Assembly (NCBI RefSeq): GCF_016595675.1
Contig: NZ_JAENJH010000009.1
Coordinates: 186,001 to 250,000 of the forward strand
Direction: 5' to 3'
Length of the DNA stretch: 64,000 nucleotides
Origin: Prauserella cavernicola
Lineage (GTDB): Bacteria; Actinomycetota; Actinomycetes; Mycobacteriales; Pseudonocardiaceae
Part shown: piece after piece, positions 1-11,909 of the stretch
How positions within the stretch are numbered: the stretch's first letter is position 1
How the letters are laid out: each line of letters starts with the position of its first letter
Made by a program: the position numbers and the translations under genes
Notes under the pieces: generated by a model
The model's database searches: none
Told to the model about the DNA's origin: nothing
The model's input: the letters and a program-made list of their open reading frames with translations, nothing else

Positions 1-132
1 GATCTGCTCGCCGTGGCGCAGGGTGAGGCTCGTCTCGACCCGCGCGTGCGTCAGCAGCATCCGCCCGTAGCGGCCCGCGCCGGGGGCCGGGGTGAACGTG
101 CCGGGCTCGAACCGGGCGCCTGTCGCCGTCAC
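1..132 (-). CDS. ABC exporter permease, N-terminal fragment
   Basis: Only the first 44 codons lie in the window; the gene runs off the left edge. It starts with GTG at 132, overlapping the TGA of the upstream ATPase gene (GTGA), so the two are translationally coupled. The visible residues (TATGARFEPGTF, then GRMLLTHARVETSLTLRHGE) look like the cytoplasmic N-terminus of an ABC-2 type permease just before its first membrane segment. The partner gene and the match to the Rv1457c-Rv1458c region of mycobacteria support the call. The substrate is unknown. Confidence 0.7.
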   Translation of the reverse strand, partial: MTATGARFEPGTFTPAPGAGRYGRMLLTHARVETSLTLRHGEQI

Positions 133-1061
133 GTCCGCAGCTCCCGTCCGGTCAGCTCGAGGAAGACCTCTTCCAGGTCGCGCTTGCCGACGTGCAGCTC
201 CTCGGCGAGCACTCCCTGCTGGGCGCACCACGCGGTGACGGTCGACACCACCTGCGGGCTGACCAGCCCGGCCACGCGGTAGCCGCCGGGCGACGACTCG
301 CGCACGAGGTAGCCCTCGGGCAGCGCGGCGGTGAGCAGGTCGGTGTTGAGTCCGGGCCGCGCCTTGAACCGCAGCTGGGCGTCCTCGGCGTGCTCGGCGG
401 TGAGCGCGCTCGGCGATCCCTGTGCGATGACGTTGCCGTCGTCGACGATCACCACCTCGTCGGCCAGCGTCTCGGCCTCCTCCATGAGGTGGGTGGTGAG
501 CAGCACGCTCACGCCGTCGCCGCGCAACGCGGTGAGCAGATCCCAGACCAAGCGCCGCGCCTGCGGGTCCATGCCCGCGGTGGGTTCGTCGAGGAACACC
601 AGCTCGGGGCGGCCGACGAGCGCGCACGCGAGCGAGAGCCGCTGCTGCTGGCCGCCGGAGAGCCGCTTGTACGGGGTGCGCTTGGCTGAGGCGAGTCCGA
701 GGGTGTCGAGCAGCCACGCGGGGTCGAGCGGGGAGGCCGCGCACGCGGCGACGAGCCGGAGCATCTCCTCGGCCCGCACGCCCGGGTAGGCGCCGCCGCC
801 CTGCGGCATCACGCCGATGCGAGGACGCAGCGCGGAACCGTCCCTCGCGGGGTCCAGACCGAGCACGCGCACGGTGCCGGCGTCGGGCCGCAGAAAGCCT
901 TCGCAGATCTCGACGGTGGTGGTCTTGCCCGCTCCGTTGGGGCCCAGCAGGGCGAGCAGGCTGGCCCTCGGCATCTTCAGATCGAGTCCGTCAACCGCCG
1001 TGACCGCCCCGAAGCGCTTCACCAGCCCGGTGATCTCGACGGCTGCACTCACAGCTGTCAA
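129..1061 (-). CDS. ABC exporter ATP-binding protein
   Basis: This 310-residue protein is the ATPase of a drug/lipid-type ABC-2 exporter. Visible motifs are Walker A GPNGAGKTT (about residues 40-48), Q-loop VMPQGG near 85, signature LSGGQQQR (134-141), Walker B LVFLDEP (154-160) and a switch histidine in LLTTHLMEEAE. It sits 15 bp after mptB on the same strand and overlaps the permease gene that follows, so the three probably form one operon, as in the mycobacterial Rv1459c-Rv1457c region. The start used is TTG at 1061; GTG at 1052 is equally possible because neither has a clear ribosome binding site. The transported substrate cannot be read from the sequence. Confidence 0.88.
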   Translation of the reverse strand: MTAVSAAVEITGLVKRFGAVTAVDGLDLKMPRASLLALLGPNGAGKTTTVEICEGFLRPDAGTVRVLGLDPARDGSALRPRIGVMPQGGGAYPGVRAEEMLRLVAACAASPLDPAWLLDTLGLASAKRTPYKRLSGGQQQRLSLACALVGRPELVFLDEPTAGMDPQARRLVWDLLTALRGDGVSVLLTTHLMEEAETLADEVVIVDDGNVIAQGSPSALTAEHAEDAQLRFKARPGLNTDLLTAALPEGYLVRESSPGGYRVAGLVSPQVVSTVTAWCAQQGVLAEELHVGKRDLEEVFLELTGRELRT

Positions 1062-1076
1062 GGGTACGGCGTGACC

Positions 1077-2735
1077 TCAGGCCACCTCGTGCCGCGTCTG
1101 TCCGAGCCTGGGCGAGAACAGCATGGGAGCGGCGCGCCAGACGATCACCAGCGTCAGCAGGAGCACGATCCCGCCCGCGATGTAGGCCTGGGACACGATG
1201 TAGGAGCGCCCGTCGAAAGTGCTCCCGGTGGGCGGGATGACCATCGCCAGCACGGCGCTCACCGCGGTGGCGACCGCGCGGAAGCGCGAGGTCCCCGCCG
1301 AGGCGGCGAGCGGGATCACGGCCCACAGCAGCCACCACGGCTGCATCGCGACGTGCAGCACCATGAACGCGCCGAGCGAGACGCCGAGGCCGATGATCGG
1401 CCGGTACCGCCAGCGGAAGCTGTCCCACAGGAACTTGACGGTGATCGCGCCCGCCACCGCGTAGCCGAGGATGCCCAGGATCGCGATCACGCCCGCGGTG
1501 TGGTTCCCGAGCCCGAGTGTGATGCCGAGGATGCCGCCGAGCTGGCCGAGCTCGGCCAGCGGCGAGATCCAGTTCCACACCATGCCGGGGGTGCCCAGCG
1601 CGCTGACCCAGCCGAAGCCGAGGCCGGTGCCGAAGCAGATCCCGGCGGTGACGGCCACGCACACGAGCGTCATCAGCGCGGCCGCCTTCACCAGGTCCAT
1701 GAGCTTGCCGTGCCAGCGTCTGGCGATCATCACCCCGAAGAAGCCGAGCGCGACGACCGCGTGGATCTTCACCATGGCGGCCCCGGTGATCACCACGGCG
1801 CCGAGCACGATCCACATCAGCTCGCCCTTCGCGAGCGGTGGTGGACTGTCCCCGGACACGCGCATCGGCAGCTTGCGGATGCCGATCTCGAGGCCCGCGA
1901 GCATCAGTCCGATGCCGAGCGCCTCGTTGTGGGCGCCCGCGACGAGGTGGAACAGCACGAGCGGGTTGGCGGCGCCGAGCCACAGCGCGGTGGTGGGCTG
2001 CACGCCGAAGCGGCGGGCGAGCCGGGGCAGCGACCACACGATGAGCGCGAGGCCGACCAGCGCCAGTCCGCGCATCAGGAGCACCCCGACGGCGACCTGC
2101 GTGCCGACGAGGCCGGAGATCCAGCTGCCGACGTCGAGGAAGAGCGGACCGTAGGGAGCGGGCGTCTCGCGCCACATGTTGGACACGCCCGCCGTGAGCG
2201 GGTCGGCCACGCCGAGCGCCTGGGCCGGGCCGAGCGCGTAGGGGTCCATGCCGCGGTGCACGATCGCGCTCTGCGCGAGGTAGCTGTAGACGTCGCGGGA
2301 GAACAGCGGCGGGATGACCAGCAGCGGGATCGTCCACATCGCGAGCGTGCGGTAGAGCTGGCCAGGGCTGGCGAGCCGCGTCCGGCCCGGCCTCGAGAAC
2401 CGGCCGAGCAGCAGCCAGCCGGCGACCATCATGCCCATGCCGGCGAAGGCGATCGCCAGCGACACCGTGGGGATGCGGGCGAAGAGCCGCAGCACCGGGA
2501 TGTCGAACACCGGGTTGAGAATCGGTGCCGCACCCGCGCCGAGCGATCCGAACGCCAGGAAGAGCGCGCCCACGATCCCGAGCCAGCGCACGACGCGCAG
2601 CCCTCGGGACTCCTCGGCGTTCAGCGGTTCCGGGTCGCCGGGGTGCACGGGGGAGAGGGTGGGCGCCTCGACGGCTCCGGCGACCGCGAGATCACCGTCC
2701 GTCTGCTGTTGCGTTCCGCCTTTACCCAGAGCCAC
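1077..2735 (-). CDS. mptB: MptB-like alpha-1,6-mannosyltransferase
   Basis: A 552-residue polytopic membrane protein with about 13 hydrophobic segments. It fits the GT-C polyprenol-phosphomannose-dependent alpha-(1->6)-mannosyltransferase MptB (Rv1459c), which starts the mannan backbone of lipomannan/lipoarabinomannan in mycobacteria and corynebacteria. The motif FSRDVYSYLAQ (Asp near residue 148) lies in an early loop, where GT-C enzymes keep a catalytic acidic residue, and is followed by the PYALGP and APYGPLFLD loops. It starts with GTG and is divergent from sufR, exactly the mycobacterial order. The acceptor glycolipid in this organism is inferred only. Confidence 0.85.
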   Translation of the reverse strand: MALGKGGTQQQTDGDLAVAGAVEAPTLSPVHPGDPEPLNAEESRGLRVVRWLGIVGALFLAFGSLGAGAAPILNPVFDIPVLRLFARIPTVSLAIAFAGMGMMVAGWLLLGRFSRPGRTRLASPGQLYRTLAMWTIPLLVIPPLFSRDVYSYLAQSAIVHRGMDPYALGPAQALGVADPLTAGVSNMWRETPAPYGPLFLDVGSWISGLVGTQVAVGVLLMRGLALVGLALIVWSLPRLARRFGVQPTTALWLGAANPLVLFHLVAGAHNEALGIGLMLAGLEIGIRKLPMRVSGDSPPPLAKGELMWIVLGAVVITGAAMVKIHAVVALGFFGVMIARRWHGKLMDLVKAAALMTLVCVAVTAGICFGTGLGFGWVSALGTPGMVWNWISPLAELGQLGGILGITLGLGNHTAGVIAILGILGYAVAGAITVKFLWDSFRWRYRPIIGLGVSLGAFMVLHVAMQPWWLLWAVIPLAASAGTSRFRAVATAVSAVLAMVIPPTGSTFDGRSYIVSQAYIAGGIVLLLTLVIVWRAAPMLFSPRLGQTRHEVA

Positions 2736-2819
2736 GGTCGAGAGCGTATCGAGTGGTTGTCCACGTGAGTCCGGTCACTCGGATTTCGAGGGTCTTTGCC
2801 GTCCGCGAGGAAATACGAC

Positions 2820-2834
2820 ACACTTATGTTGTGA
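2820..2834 (+). promoter_or_regulatory. Predicted SufR operator over the sufR start
   Basis: The sequence ACACT-TATGT-TGTGA fits the ACACT-N5-TGTGA motif that I recall being reported for mycobacterial SufR. It overlaps the GTG start of sufR at 2831. No ribosome binding site lies at a usual distance upstream (GAGG at 2807-2810 is 20 nt away), which suggests a leaderless transcript with the operator over the transcription start. This would give direct autorepression of the suf operon. Confidence 0.65.
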
Positions 2835-3583
2835 AAAAGCAGGAGACCTTCGACCAGCACGGTGGCGGCCAGCCATCGGCTGTCGGCGGTGTGCCTGCTC
2901 AGGTGACGGCCGAGGGCCGGACCCGCGACGAGGTCGCCCGGCTGCTGCTCGAGCAGGGCCCGATGACAGCCGTGGCGGTGGCCGAGCAGCTCGGCATCAG
3001 CCCGACGGCGGTGCGTCGTCATCTCGACGTGCTGCTGGCCGACTCCGAGGCCGAGACCCGGGAAGCCTCCCGGCGAGGGCCGAGGGGCCGGGGCCGCCCC
3101 GCCAAGCTCTTCCTGCTCACCGAGCAGGGCAGGGCGAGGTTCGGGCACGCCTACGACGACCTGGCGGTCGCCGCCGTCCGCTTCCTCGCGGAACACGCGG
3201 GAGAGGACGCGGTGCGCGCGTTCGCCGAGCGCCGCGTGGCGGCACTCGTCGAGCCGTACCAGGACTCGGTCACCGGCGAGGGCGCGCCGGCGTCCAGGGC
3301 GGAGGCCCTGGCAACGGCGTTGACCAGGGAGGGTTACGCTGCGTCGACCCGGCAGGTCGGCGCGGGTGAACAGCTCTGCCAGCACCACTGCCCCGTCGCT
3401 CACGTCGCAGCCGAGTTCCCGCAACTGTGCGAGGCCGAGACGGAAGCATTCGCCAAGCTGCTCGGTACACACGTGCAGCGACTGGCGACGATCGCACGCG
3501 GCGACGCCGCGTGTACCACGCACGTGCCCGCCGACAAGCCGGGTGACGAAGCACGATCTCCGAATGGAGGGACCACCGCATGA
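2831..3583 (+). CDS. sufR: Fe-S cluster repressor SufR
   Basis: A 250-residue winged-helix repressor of the suf operon. The N-terminal wHTH covers about residues 28-105 ([19 protein letters not shown] as recognition region). Four cysteines at 183, 187, 200 and 228 follow CxHHC...LC...C and keep the spacing of the cluster-ligating cysteines known in mycobacterial SufR. The frame is open much further upstream, but GTG at 2831 is chosen because it gives the family length, begins directly at the HTH module and coincides with the operator. Its stop overlaps the sufB start (ATGA). SufR is expected to bind a [4Fe-4S] cluster and to respond to iron or oxidative/NO stress. Confidence 0.92.
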   Translation: MKKQETFDQHGGGQPSAVGGVPAQVTAEGRTRDEVARLLLEQGPMTAVAVAEQLGISPTAVRRHLDVLLADSEAETREASRRGPRGRGRPAKLFLLTEQGRARFGHAYDDLAVAAVRFLAEHAGEDAVRAFAERRVAALVEPYQDSVTGEGAPASRAEALATALTREGYAASTRQVGAGEQLCQHHCPVAHVAAEFPQLCEAETEAFAKLLGTHVQRLATIARGDAACTTHVPADKPGDEARSPNGGTTA

Positions 3584-5028
3584 CTGCCGCTGCCGAGCAG
3601 CGCAATCCCACCACCACGCCACTCAGCCAGGAAGAGACCATCGACTCTCTTGGCAAGTACGCGTTCGGCTGGTCGGACCCGGACACCGCGGGCGCGAGCG
3701 CCCGACGTGGGCTCAACGAGGAGGTCGTCACTGACATCTCCGAGAAGAAGTCCGAGCCGGAGTGGATGCGCGAAGCACGACTGAAGGCCCTCAAGCTCTT
3801 CGAGCGCAAGCCCATGCCCAACTGGGGGGCCGACCTCTCGGGGATCGACTTCGACAACATCAAGTACTTCGTTCGGTCCACGGAGAAGCAGGCCACCAGC
3901 TGGGAAGAGCTGCCCGAGGACATCAAGAACACCTACGACAGGCTCGGCATCCCCGAGGCGGAGAAGCAGCGCCTCATCGCCGGTGTCGCCGCCCAGTACG
4001 AGTCCGAGGTGGTCTACCACCAGATCCGCGAGGACCTCGAGCAGCAGGGTGTGCAGTTCCTCGACACGGACACCGCGCTCAAGGAGCACCCGGAGCTGTT
4101 CAAGGAGTACTTCGGCTCGGTCATCCCGGCCGGTGACAACAAGTTCTCCGCGCTGAACACCGCCGTGTGGTCGGGTGGCTCGTTCATCTACGTGCCGCCG
4201 GGCGTGCACGTGGACATCCCGCTGCAGGCCTACTTCCGGATCAACACCGAGAACATGGGCCAGTTCGAGCGGACGCTGATCATCGTCGACGAGGGTGCCT
4301 ACGTGCACTACGTCGAGGGCTGCACCGCGCCGATCTACCAGTCCGACTCGCTGCACTCCGCGGTCGTCGAGATCATCGTGAAGAAGGGCGGCCGCTGCCG
4401 CTACACGACGATCCAGAACTGGTCGAACAACGTCTACAACCTGGTCACCAAGCGCGCCAAGTGCGAAGAGGGCGCGACCATGGAGTGGATCGACGGCAAC
4501 ATCGGCTCCAAGGTGACGATGAAGTACCCGTCGGTGTTCCTCATGGGCGAGCACGCCAAGGGCGAGGTCCTCTCGGTCGCGTTCGCGGGCGAGGGCCAGC
4601 ACCAGGACGCGGGCGCCAAGATGGAGCACCTCGCGCCGCACACGTCCTCGACCATCGTGTCGAAGTCGGTGGCGCGCGGCGGCGGCCGTACCTCGTACCG
4701 CGGCCTGGTCAAGGTCGCCAAGCGGGCGCACCACTCGCGCTCGAGCGTGGTCTGCGACGCGCTGCTGGTGGACACCATCTCGCGTTCGGACACCTACCCC
4801 TACGTCGACATCCGCAACGACGAGGTGTCGATGGGCCACGAGGCCACGGTGTCCAAGGTGAGCGAGGACCAGCTGTTCTACCTCATGTCGCGTGGTCTGT
4901 CCGAGGACGAGGCCATGGCGATGGTGGTGCGCGGCTTCGTCGAGCCGATCGCCCGCGAGCTCCCGATGGAGTACGCACTCGAGCTCAACCGCCTGATCGA
5001 ACTGCAGATGGAAGGAGCCGTCGGCTGA
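3580..5028 (+). CDS. sufB: Fe-S cluster assembly scaffold SufB
   Basis: A 482-residue SufB, the scaffold on which Fe-S clusters are assembled in the SufBC2D complex in the cytoplasm. Characteristic stretches include [19 protein letters not shown], the core beta-helix repeat region and the C-terminal [22 protein letters not shown] segment. Cysteines near the middle ([20 protein letters not shown]) match those used for cluster assembly. The length is typical of actinobacterial SufB without an intein (several mycobacterial sufB genes carry one). It overlaps sufR by 4 bp, and sufD begins 1 bp after its stop. Confidence 0.96.
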   Translation: MTAAAEQRNPTTTPLSQEETIDSLGKYAFGWSDPDTAGASARRGLNEEVVTDISEKKSEPEWMREARLKALKLFERKPMPNWGADLSGIDFDNIKYFVRSTEKQATSWEELPEDIKNTYDRLGIPEAEKQRLIAGVAAQYESEVVYHQIREDLEQQGVQFLDTDTALKEHPELFKEYFGSVIPAGDNKFSALNTAVWSGGSFIYVPPGVHVDIPLQAYFRINTENMGQFERTLIIVDEGAYVHYVEGCTAPIYQSDSLHSAVVEIIVKKGGRCRYTTIQNWSNNVYNLVTKRAKCEEGATMEWIDGNIGSKVTMKYPSVFLMGEHAKGEVLSVAFAGEGQHQDAGAKMEHLAPHTSSTIVSKSVARGGGRTSYRGLVKVAKRAHHSRSSVVCDALLVDTISRSDTYPYVDIRNDEVSMGHEATVSKVSEDQLFYLMSRGLSEDEAMAMVVRGFVEPIARELPMEYALELNRLIELQMEGAVG

Positions 5029-5029
5029 C

Positions 5030-6202
5030 ATGACGGTGACGAACGACGCGGCGCGCACAGCAGAGGCTGCGGAGGCGACCATTCCGGCCGCCTCCCGCGC
5101 CGAGCGGTTCGCTTCCTACGACGTCGAGGCCTTCGAGGTCCCCGGCGGTCGTGAGGAGAACTGGCGGTTCACGCCGATGAAGCGGCTGCGGGGCCTGCAC
5201 GACGGCTCCGCGGCCGCCTCCGGCGAGGTCAAGGTCGACGCCGACGCCGCACCCGAGGTGCGCGTGGAGAACGTCGCCCGCGACGACGAGCGCCTCGGCG
5301 AGGCCGGTGTCCCCAGCGACCGCATCGCGGCACAGGCGTACTCCGCCTTCGACTCCGCCACGCTGGTGACGGTGCCGAAGGACACGGTGGCGTCGGCGCC
5401 GTCGCTGATCCGGCTCACGGGGCCCGGCGAAGGCAAGACCGCCTACGGTCACGTCCAGGTGCGGGCCGAGGCCTTCGCCCAGGCGACGGTCGTGCTCGAC
5501 CACGTCGGCTCGGGAACCTACGCCGACAACGTGGAGTTCGTGATCGGCGACGGTGCGCAGCTCACGGTGCTGAGCGTGCAGGACTGGGCCGACGACGCGG
5601 TGCACGTGTCCGAGCAGCACCTGCGGCTCGGTCGCGACGCGCGGCTCAAGCACGTGGTCGTGACGCTCGGCGGTGACCTGGTTCGCGTGAGCCCCACCGC
5701 CACCTTCGCGGGCCCCGGCGGCGACGTCGAGATGCTCGGCGTGCACTTCGCCGACGCCGGCCAGCACCAGGAGCACCGGCTCTTCGTCGACCACGCGGTG
5801 CCGCACTGCAAGTCGAACGTGCTCTACAAAGGCGCGTTGCAGGGCGACGGCGCGCACTCGGTCTGGATCGGCGACGTGCTGATCCGCGCGGCCGCGGAGG
5901 CCACCGAGACGTTCGAGCTCAACCGCAACCTGGTGCTCACCGAGGGCGCGCGGGCCGACTCCGTGCCGAACCTCGAGATCGAGACCGGCGAGATCACGGG
6001 CGCGGGTCACGCGAGCGCGACGGGAAGGTTCGACGACGAGCAGTTGTTCTACCTGCAGTCGCGCGGAATCGCCGAGGAGCAGGCGCGCAGGCTGGTCGTG
6101 CGCGGGTTCTTCCACGAGATCCTGATGAAGATCGACGTGCCCGAGGTGCGCGAGCGCCTCGAAGCCGCGATCGAGGCCGAGCTGCAGGCCGTCGGCGCCT
6201 GA
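5030..6202 (+). CDS. sufD: Fe-S cluster assembly protein SufD
   Basis: A 390-residue paralogue of SufB that pairs with it in the SufBC2D complex and supports iron entry. The beta-helix core carries the signature regions GHASATGRFDDEQLFYLQSRG and RRLVVRGFFHEIL at the C-terminus, which bind SufC. A conserved histidine lies in the segment GQHQEHRLFVDHAVPHCKSN. It is read through from sufB with a 1-bp gap and precedes sufC by 34 bp, where GAGAGAAAACGAGAAGC supplies the sufC ribosome binding site. Confidence 0.95.
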   Translation: MTVTNDAARTAEAAEATIPAASRAERFASYDVEAFEVPGGREENWRFTPMKRLRGLHDGSAAASGEVKVDADAAPEVRVENVARDDERLGEAGVPSDRIAAQAYSAFDSATLVTVPKDTVASAPSLIRLTGPGEGKTAYGHVQVRAEAFAQATVVLDHVGSGTYADNVEFVIGDGAQLTVLSVQDWADDAVHVSEQHLRLGRDARLKHVVVTLGGDLVRVSPTATFAGPGGDVEMLGVHFADAGQHQEHRLFVDHAVPHCKSNVLYKGALQGDGAHSVWIGDVLIRAAAEATETFELNRNLVLTEGARADSVPNLEIETGEITGAGHASATGRFDDEQLFYLQSRGIAEEQARRLVVRGFFHEILMKIDVPEVRERLEAAIEAELQAVGA

Positions 6203-6236
6203 CCCACACCCGAACTGACGAGAGAAAACGAGAAGC

Positions 6237-8782
<2,546 letters not shown>

Positions 8783-8786
<4 letters not shown>

Positions 8787-9178
8787 CCGAGACGCCCGAA
8801 CACCGCGAGGGCAGGACCGCCGCGGATCTGCCGGAGCAGACCCCGCCGCCCTCGGCCGAGGTGGCCAAGATCGAGGACGTCGAGGAGGCCATGCGCGATG
8901 TGGTCGACCCCGAGCTCGGCATCAACGTCGTCGACCTCGGTCTCGTCTACGACATCCGCGTCGAGCCGGACAACACGGCCACGATCGACATGACGCTGAC
9001 GTCGGCGGCCTGCCCGCTGACCGACGTGATCGAGGATCAGACCGCGTCGGTGCTCACCGGCAGCGGCACCCTGGTCAAGGACTTCCGGATCAACTGGGTC
9101 TGGATGCCGCCGTGGGGCCCGGAGAAGATCACCGAGGACGGCCGCGAGCAGCTGCGCGCCCTCGGCTTCACGGTCTGA
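8783..9178 (+). CDS. sufT: SufT, MIP18/DUF59 Fe-S maturation factor
   Basis: A 131-residue MIP18-family (DUF59) protein. The signature DPELGINVVDLGLVYDI starts at residue 42, and Cys77 in SAACPLTD is the conserved cysteine. The C-terminus NWVWMPPWGPEKITEDGREQLRALGF is typical of SufT, which helps transfer clusters to target apoproteins. The N-terminal ~28 residues are a variable, acidic, proline-rich tail. It is the last gene of the suf operon, as Rv1466 is in M. tuberculosis, and is followed by a large repeat/hairpin block. Confidence 0.93.
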
Positions 9179-9183
9179 CCCAG

Positions 9184-9331
9184 CCCGCGAGTCCCCCACT
9201 CCAGTCCGCGAGTCCCCCACTCCAGCCCGCGAGTCCCCCGCTCCAGCCCGCGAGTTGCCCGTTCGGTACTCCCGAACGGGCAACTCGGCTGCCGGAGCGG
9301 GGGACTCGCGCGCTGTGGTGGGGGACTCGCG
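9184..9331. repeat. 21-bp tandem repeats and 16-bp hairpin, convergent-gene terminator
   Basis: Three direct 21-bp copies with core CGCGAGTCCCCC(A/G)CTCCAG lie at 9184-9204, 9205-9225 and 9226-9246. A fourth, diverging copy leads into a perfect stem (9251-9266 pairing with 9272-9287, loop TACTC). Two inverted copies of the core (GGAGCGGGGGACTCGCG at 9294-9310; a second with GGGGGACTCGCG ending at 9331) follow. The block fills the space between convergent sufT and a kinase gene, so it may act as a two-way terminator, but the repeated design is richer than a terminator needs. Confidence 0.8.
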
Positions 9332-9351
9332 ACTGCGGGCACGGCTCGCGG

Positions 9352-10551
9352 TTACGGGAGGCTGGGGGTCCGGTCCGGTTCCGTGACCGGGAGGTGGACC
9401 TTCAGGCGCCAGCCGGTGCCCTCCGGGCCCGCGCGCAGCGTGCCGCCCAGCAGGGCGACGCGCTCGCGCATGCCCGTCAGGCCGTGGCCCGTGTGTTCGG
9501 CCGAGCCCGTGTCGGAGGGGACGCCGTCGCCGTCGTCGGCGATCTCCAGCCGCACGTGACCGCCGTCGAGTTCGGCGGTGAGCCACACGTGCGCCGCCGA
9601 CCCCGCGTGCTTGGCCACGTTGGTGAGTCCCTCCTGCACCAGCCGTAGCACCGCGAGCCCCCGCACCGTGTCGAGTCCGGCCAGCGCGGGATCCACCGTG
9701 GCGTCGACGTGCAACCCCACCTGACGCGCGCGGTCCACGACGGCGGCGACGGCGACGGGCAGCTCCGACGGGTCCACCAGGTCGCCGCCCGCGGTGTCGT
9801 GCGCCTCGGGGTCGCGCAGCACCGCCACGAGCCTGCGCAGGTCGGCGAGCGCGCTCGACCCGGTGTCGTGGACGTCGTCGAGCACCTGCCGCATCGGTTC
9901 GTCGCTGCCGTCGAGCAGGTGCCGTGCCACGCCCACCCGCAGCACGATCGACGCGACGTGGTGGGCGACGAGGTCGTGCAGCTCCCGCGCGATCGCCGTG
10001 CGCTCGGCCACGCGCACCACCCGCGCCTCGGACCGGCGCAGCCGCTCCTGTTCCGCGGCCCGCGCCTCGGCCTCCCTCGCGCGCGCGTTCGCGGCCCGGA
10101 TGTAGATGCCCAGCAGGAGCGGCCCGCCAACCACGAGCGAGGCCTGGAACGCGACCTCCACGGGCGTACGGGTCGCGTGGGTGAGGCCGACGAGCACAGA
10201 GACGGCCGACAGCGCCGTCGCGCCCAGCGGCAGCGCCCAGCCGCTGCGGCGCATGGCCAGCTCGAACAGCGCGAAGCTCGCCAGCACCTTGAGCGGGATC
10301 ATGTTGTCGGCGGCCAGGAACTCGCCCACCGCGAGCAGCCCGGTCTGCGCCAGAGCGCTGGCCAGCGGGAAGCGCGGGGAGAACCACGCGGCGGCGATGG
10401 CGCCGAGTAGCAGCGACCAGCCCACCGGGCCCGCCAGTTCGTCGGGCCGCGCGAGCACCACGAGATAGCCGGCGCTCACCGCGGCCAGCAGTCCCACTCG
10501 CACCGGCGTCGCGTTGCGGTCGAAGAACCTCGCGATCAGCGGGGCGAGCAT
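9352..10551 (-). CDS. NarL-family sensor histidine kinase
   Basis: A 399-residue membrane histidine kinase. About four to five hydrophobic segments occupy residues 15-150, followed by a short coiled region (AREAEARAAEQERLRR), the HisKA_3 dimerisation domain with phospho-acceptor His192 in ARELHDLVAHHVASIV, and a HATPase_c domain (VQEGLTNVAKHAG, DDGDGVP, GHGLTGMRERVALLGG). No separate sensor domain is visible; sensing may be through the membrane part. No response regulator is next to it on its own strand. It is divergent from a second kinase gene at 10674, with 122 bp between them. Confidence 0.9.
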   Translation of the reverse strand: MLAPLIARFFDRNATPVRVGLLAAVSAGYLVVLARPDELAGPVGWSLLLGAIAAAWFSPRFPLASALAQTGLLAVGEFLAADNMIPLKVLASFALFELAMRRSGWALPLGATALSAVSVLVGLTHATRTPVEVAFQASLVVGGPLLLGIYIRAANARAREAEARAAEQERLRRSEARVVRVAERTAIARELHDLVAHHVASIVLRVGVARHLLDGSDEPMRQVLDDVHDTGSSALADLRRLVAVLRDPEAHDTAGGDLVDPSELPVAVAAVVDRARQVGLHVDATVDPALAGLDTVRGLAVLRLVQEGLTNVAKHAGSAAHVWLTAELDGGHVRLEIADDGDGVPSDTGSAEHTGHGLTGMRERVALLGGTLRAGPEGTGWRLKVHLPVTEPDRTPSLP

Positions 10552-10673
10552 GGGGGACCTCGTTCGTCGGCGCGGGGCTGTTCGGCGGGATCACCTTAGT
10601 CAGGGGTCGCCTCGGCTCGGATCTCCCGCTGAGGAGGGAGGCGCGGCGGGGGAGGTTTTGCGAGGATCGTCGG

Positions 10674-11909
10674 GTGATTCGGCGGATCCTCGGCCCGGTG
10701 ACGAGCCGCACGACGTACCGCCGCTGGACGTATCTGATCCTCGGCGGGGCGCTCTCGGCGCCGTACCTGCTCTTCGCGGGTGTGGTGGTGCCCTCGATCG
10801 TTCCCGTGTCCGCCGACGTCGGCGTCTCGCTCGCCATCGGCGGTGTGGCGGCACTGGTGGTGCTCGCCGGGACGGGACTGCTGCCGCCCGTGCGCGCACT
10901 CGAGACCGCCGCCGTCCGTGAGCTGCTCGACGATCCGGTGCCCGAGGCGGATCCGTCCGCGACGGGCGGGGGCGCACGCCTGCTCGCGGCGGCGATGTTC
11001 TGCTGCCACGTGCTGCTGGGCGCTCTGGTCAGCCTGCTGAGCCTGCTGGTGCCCGCGCTGCTCGGGCTCGCCGTGGCGGCCCCGTTCACGGGCAGCCTCG
11101 GCGCGCCGGGAAGCCCCTTCCCGGTGCCCCGAGGCTGGGCGAGCGCGTGGTTGCCCGCGGTCCTGCTGTTCGCGCTCGTGTTGCTGTTCCCGCTCGTCTC
11201 CGCCACCGGCGCGCTGCTGGTCCGCGCCGCGACGGCGTGGCTCGGACTGCCCGCGGCCGAGCGCATCGAGCGCCTGGAGCGCCGCGCGGGGCAGCTCGCC
11301 GAACGCAACCGGCTCGCGCGCGAGCTGCACGACTCGGTGGGGCACGCGCTCAGCGTCGTGTCGCTGCAGGCCGGAGCCGCCCGCCGCACGCTGCGCCGCG
11401 ATCCGGACACCGCCGAACGCGCGTTGCTCGCGATCGAGGACTCCGCCCGCGCCGCGCTCGACGACCTCGACCACGTGCTCGGCCTGCTGCGGGACGAGAC
11501 GCCGGGGCGCGCGCCACAGGCGGGGCTGGCCGAGCTGCCCGCGCTGCTGTCGGCGACCAGGGCAGCGGGCCTCGACGTGGCCGACGAGGTGAGCCTCGAC
11601 GCCGCGGTCGCGCCCGTCGTGTCCCGCGAGGCCTACCGCATCGTGCAGGAATGCCTCACCAACGTGCTCCGGCACGCGGGCAAGGTGCCCGTCACGGTGC
11701 GCGTGTGCACGGCGGACGGCGAGCTGGCGCTGAGCGTGCGCAACCCGGCAGGCTCGGCGGACGGAACGGCGCGCGAAGGCGGCGGCAGCGGGCTGCCGGG
11801 CATCACCGAGCGCGTGGAGGTGCTGGGCGGCAGGCTGCGGGCAGGCCGCGACGGAGCGGACTGGGAGGTGGCTGTGTGGCTGCCGACCGGGACCCGAGGG
11901 GGAGGGTGA
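10674..11909 (+). CDS. NarL-family sensor histidine kinase
   Basis: A 411-residue histidine kinase with four or so transmembrane segments (residues 20-75 and 105-190). His219 lies in the HisKA_3 motif LARELHDSVGHALSVVSLQ, and a HATPase_c domain follows (VQECLTNVLRHAGK, GSGLPGITERVEVLGG). GTG at 10674 is chosen; AGG at 10663-10665 lies 8 nt upstream. Its TGA is immediately followed by the GTG of the response regulator, so the two form a two-component system. The signal is unknown. Confidence 0.9.
   Translation: MIRRILGPVTSRTTYRRWTYLILGGALSAPYLLFAGVVVPSIVPVSADVGVSLAIGGVAALVVLAGTGLLPPVRALETAAVRELLDDPVPEADPSATGGGARLLAAAMFCCHVLLGALVSLLSLLVPALLGLAVAAPFTGSLGAPGSPFPVPRGWASAWLPAVLLFALVLLFPLVSATGALLVRAATAWLGLPAAERIERLERRAGQLAERNRLARELHDSVGHALSVVSLQAGAARRTLRRDPDTAERALLAIEDSARAALDDLDHVLGLLRDETPGRAPQAGLAELPALLSATRAAGLDVADEVSLDAAVAPVVSREAYRIVQECLTNVLRHAGKVPVTVRVCTADGELALSVRNPAGSADGTAREGGGSGLPGITERVEVLGGRLRAGRDGADWEVAVWLPTGTRGGG

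Noticed and set aside
1071-2768. Long plus-strand open frame opposite mptB
   Set aside because: Rich in Arg, Ala, Gly, His and Glu/Asp with no domain; it is the complement of a membrane protein gene. High GC keeps antisense frames open.
9184-9267. CRISPR-like array
   Set aside because: The 21-bp units are directly abutting with no spacers, and there are no cas genes.
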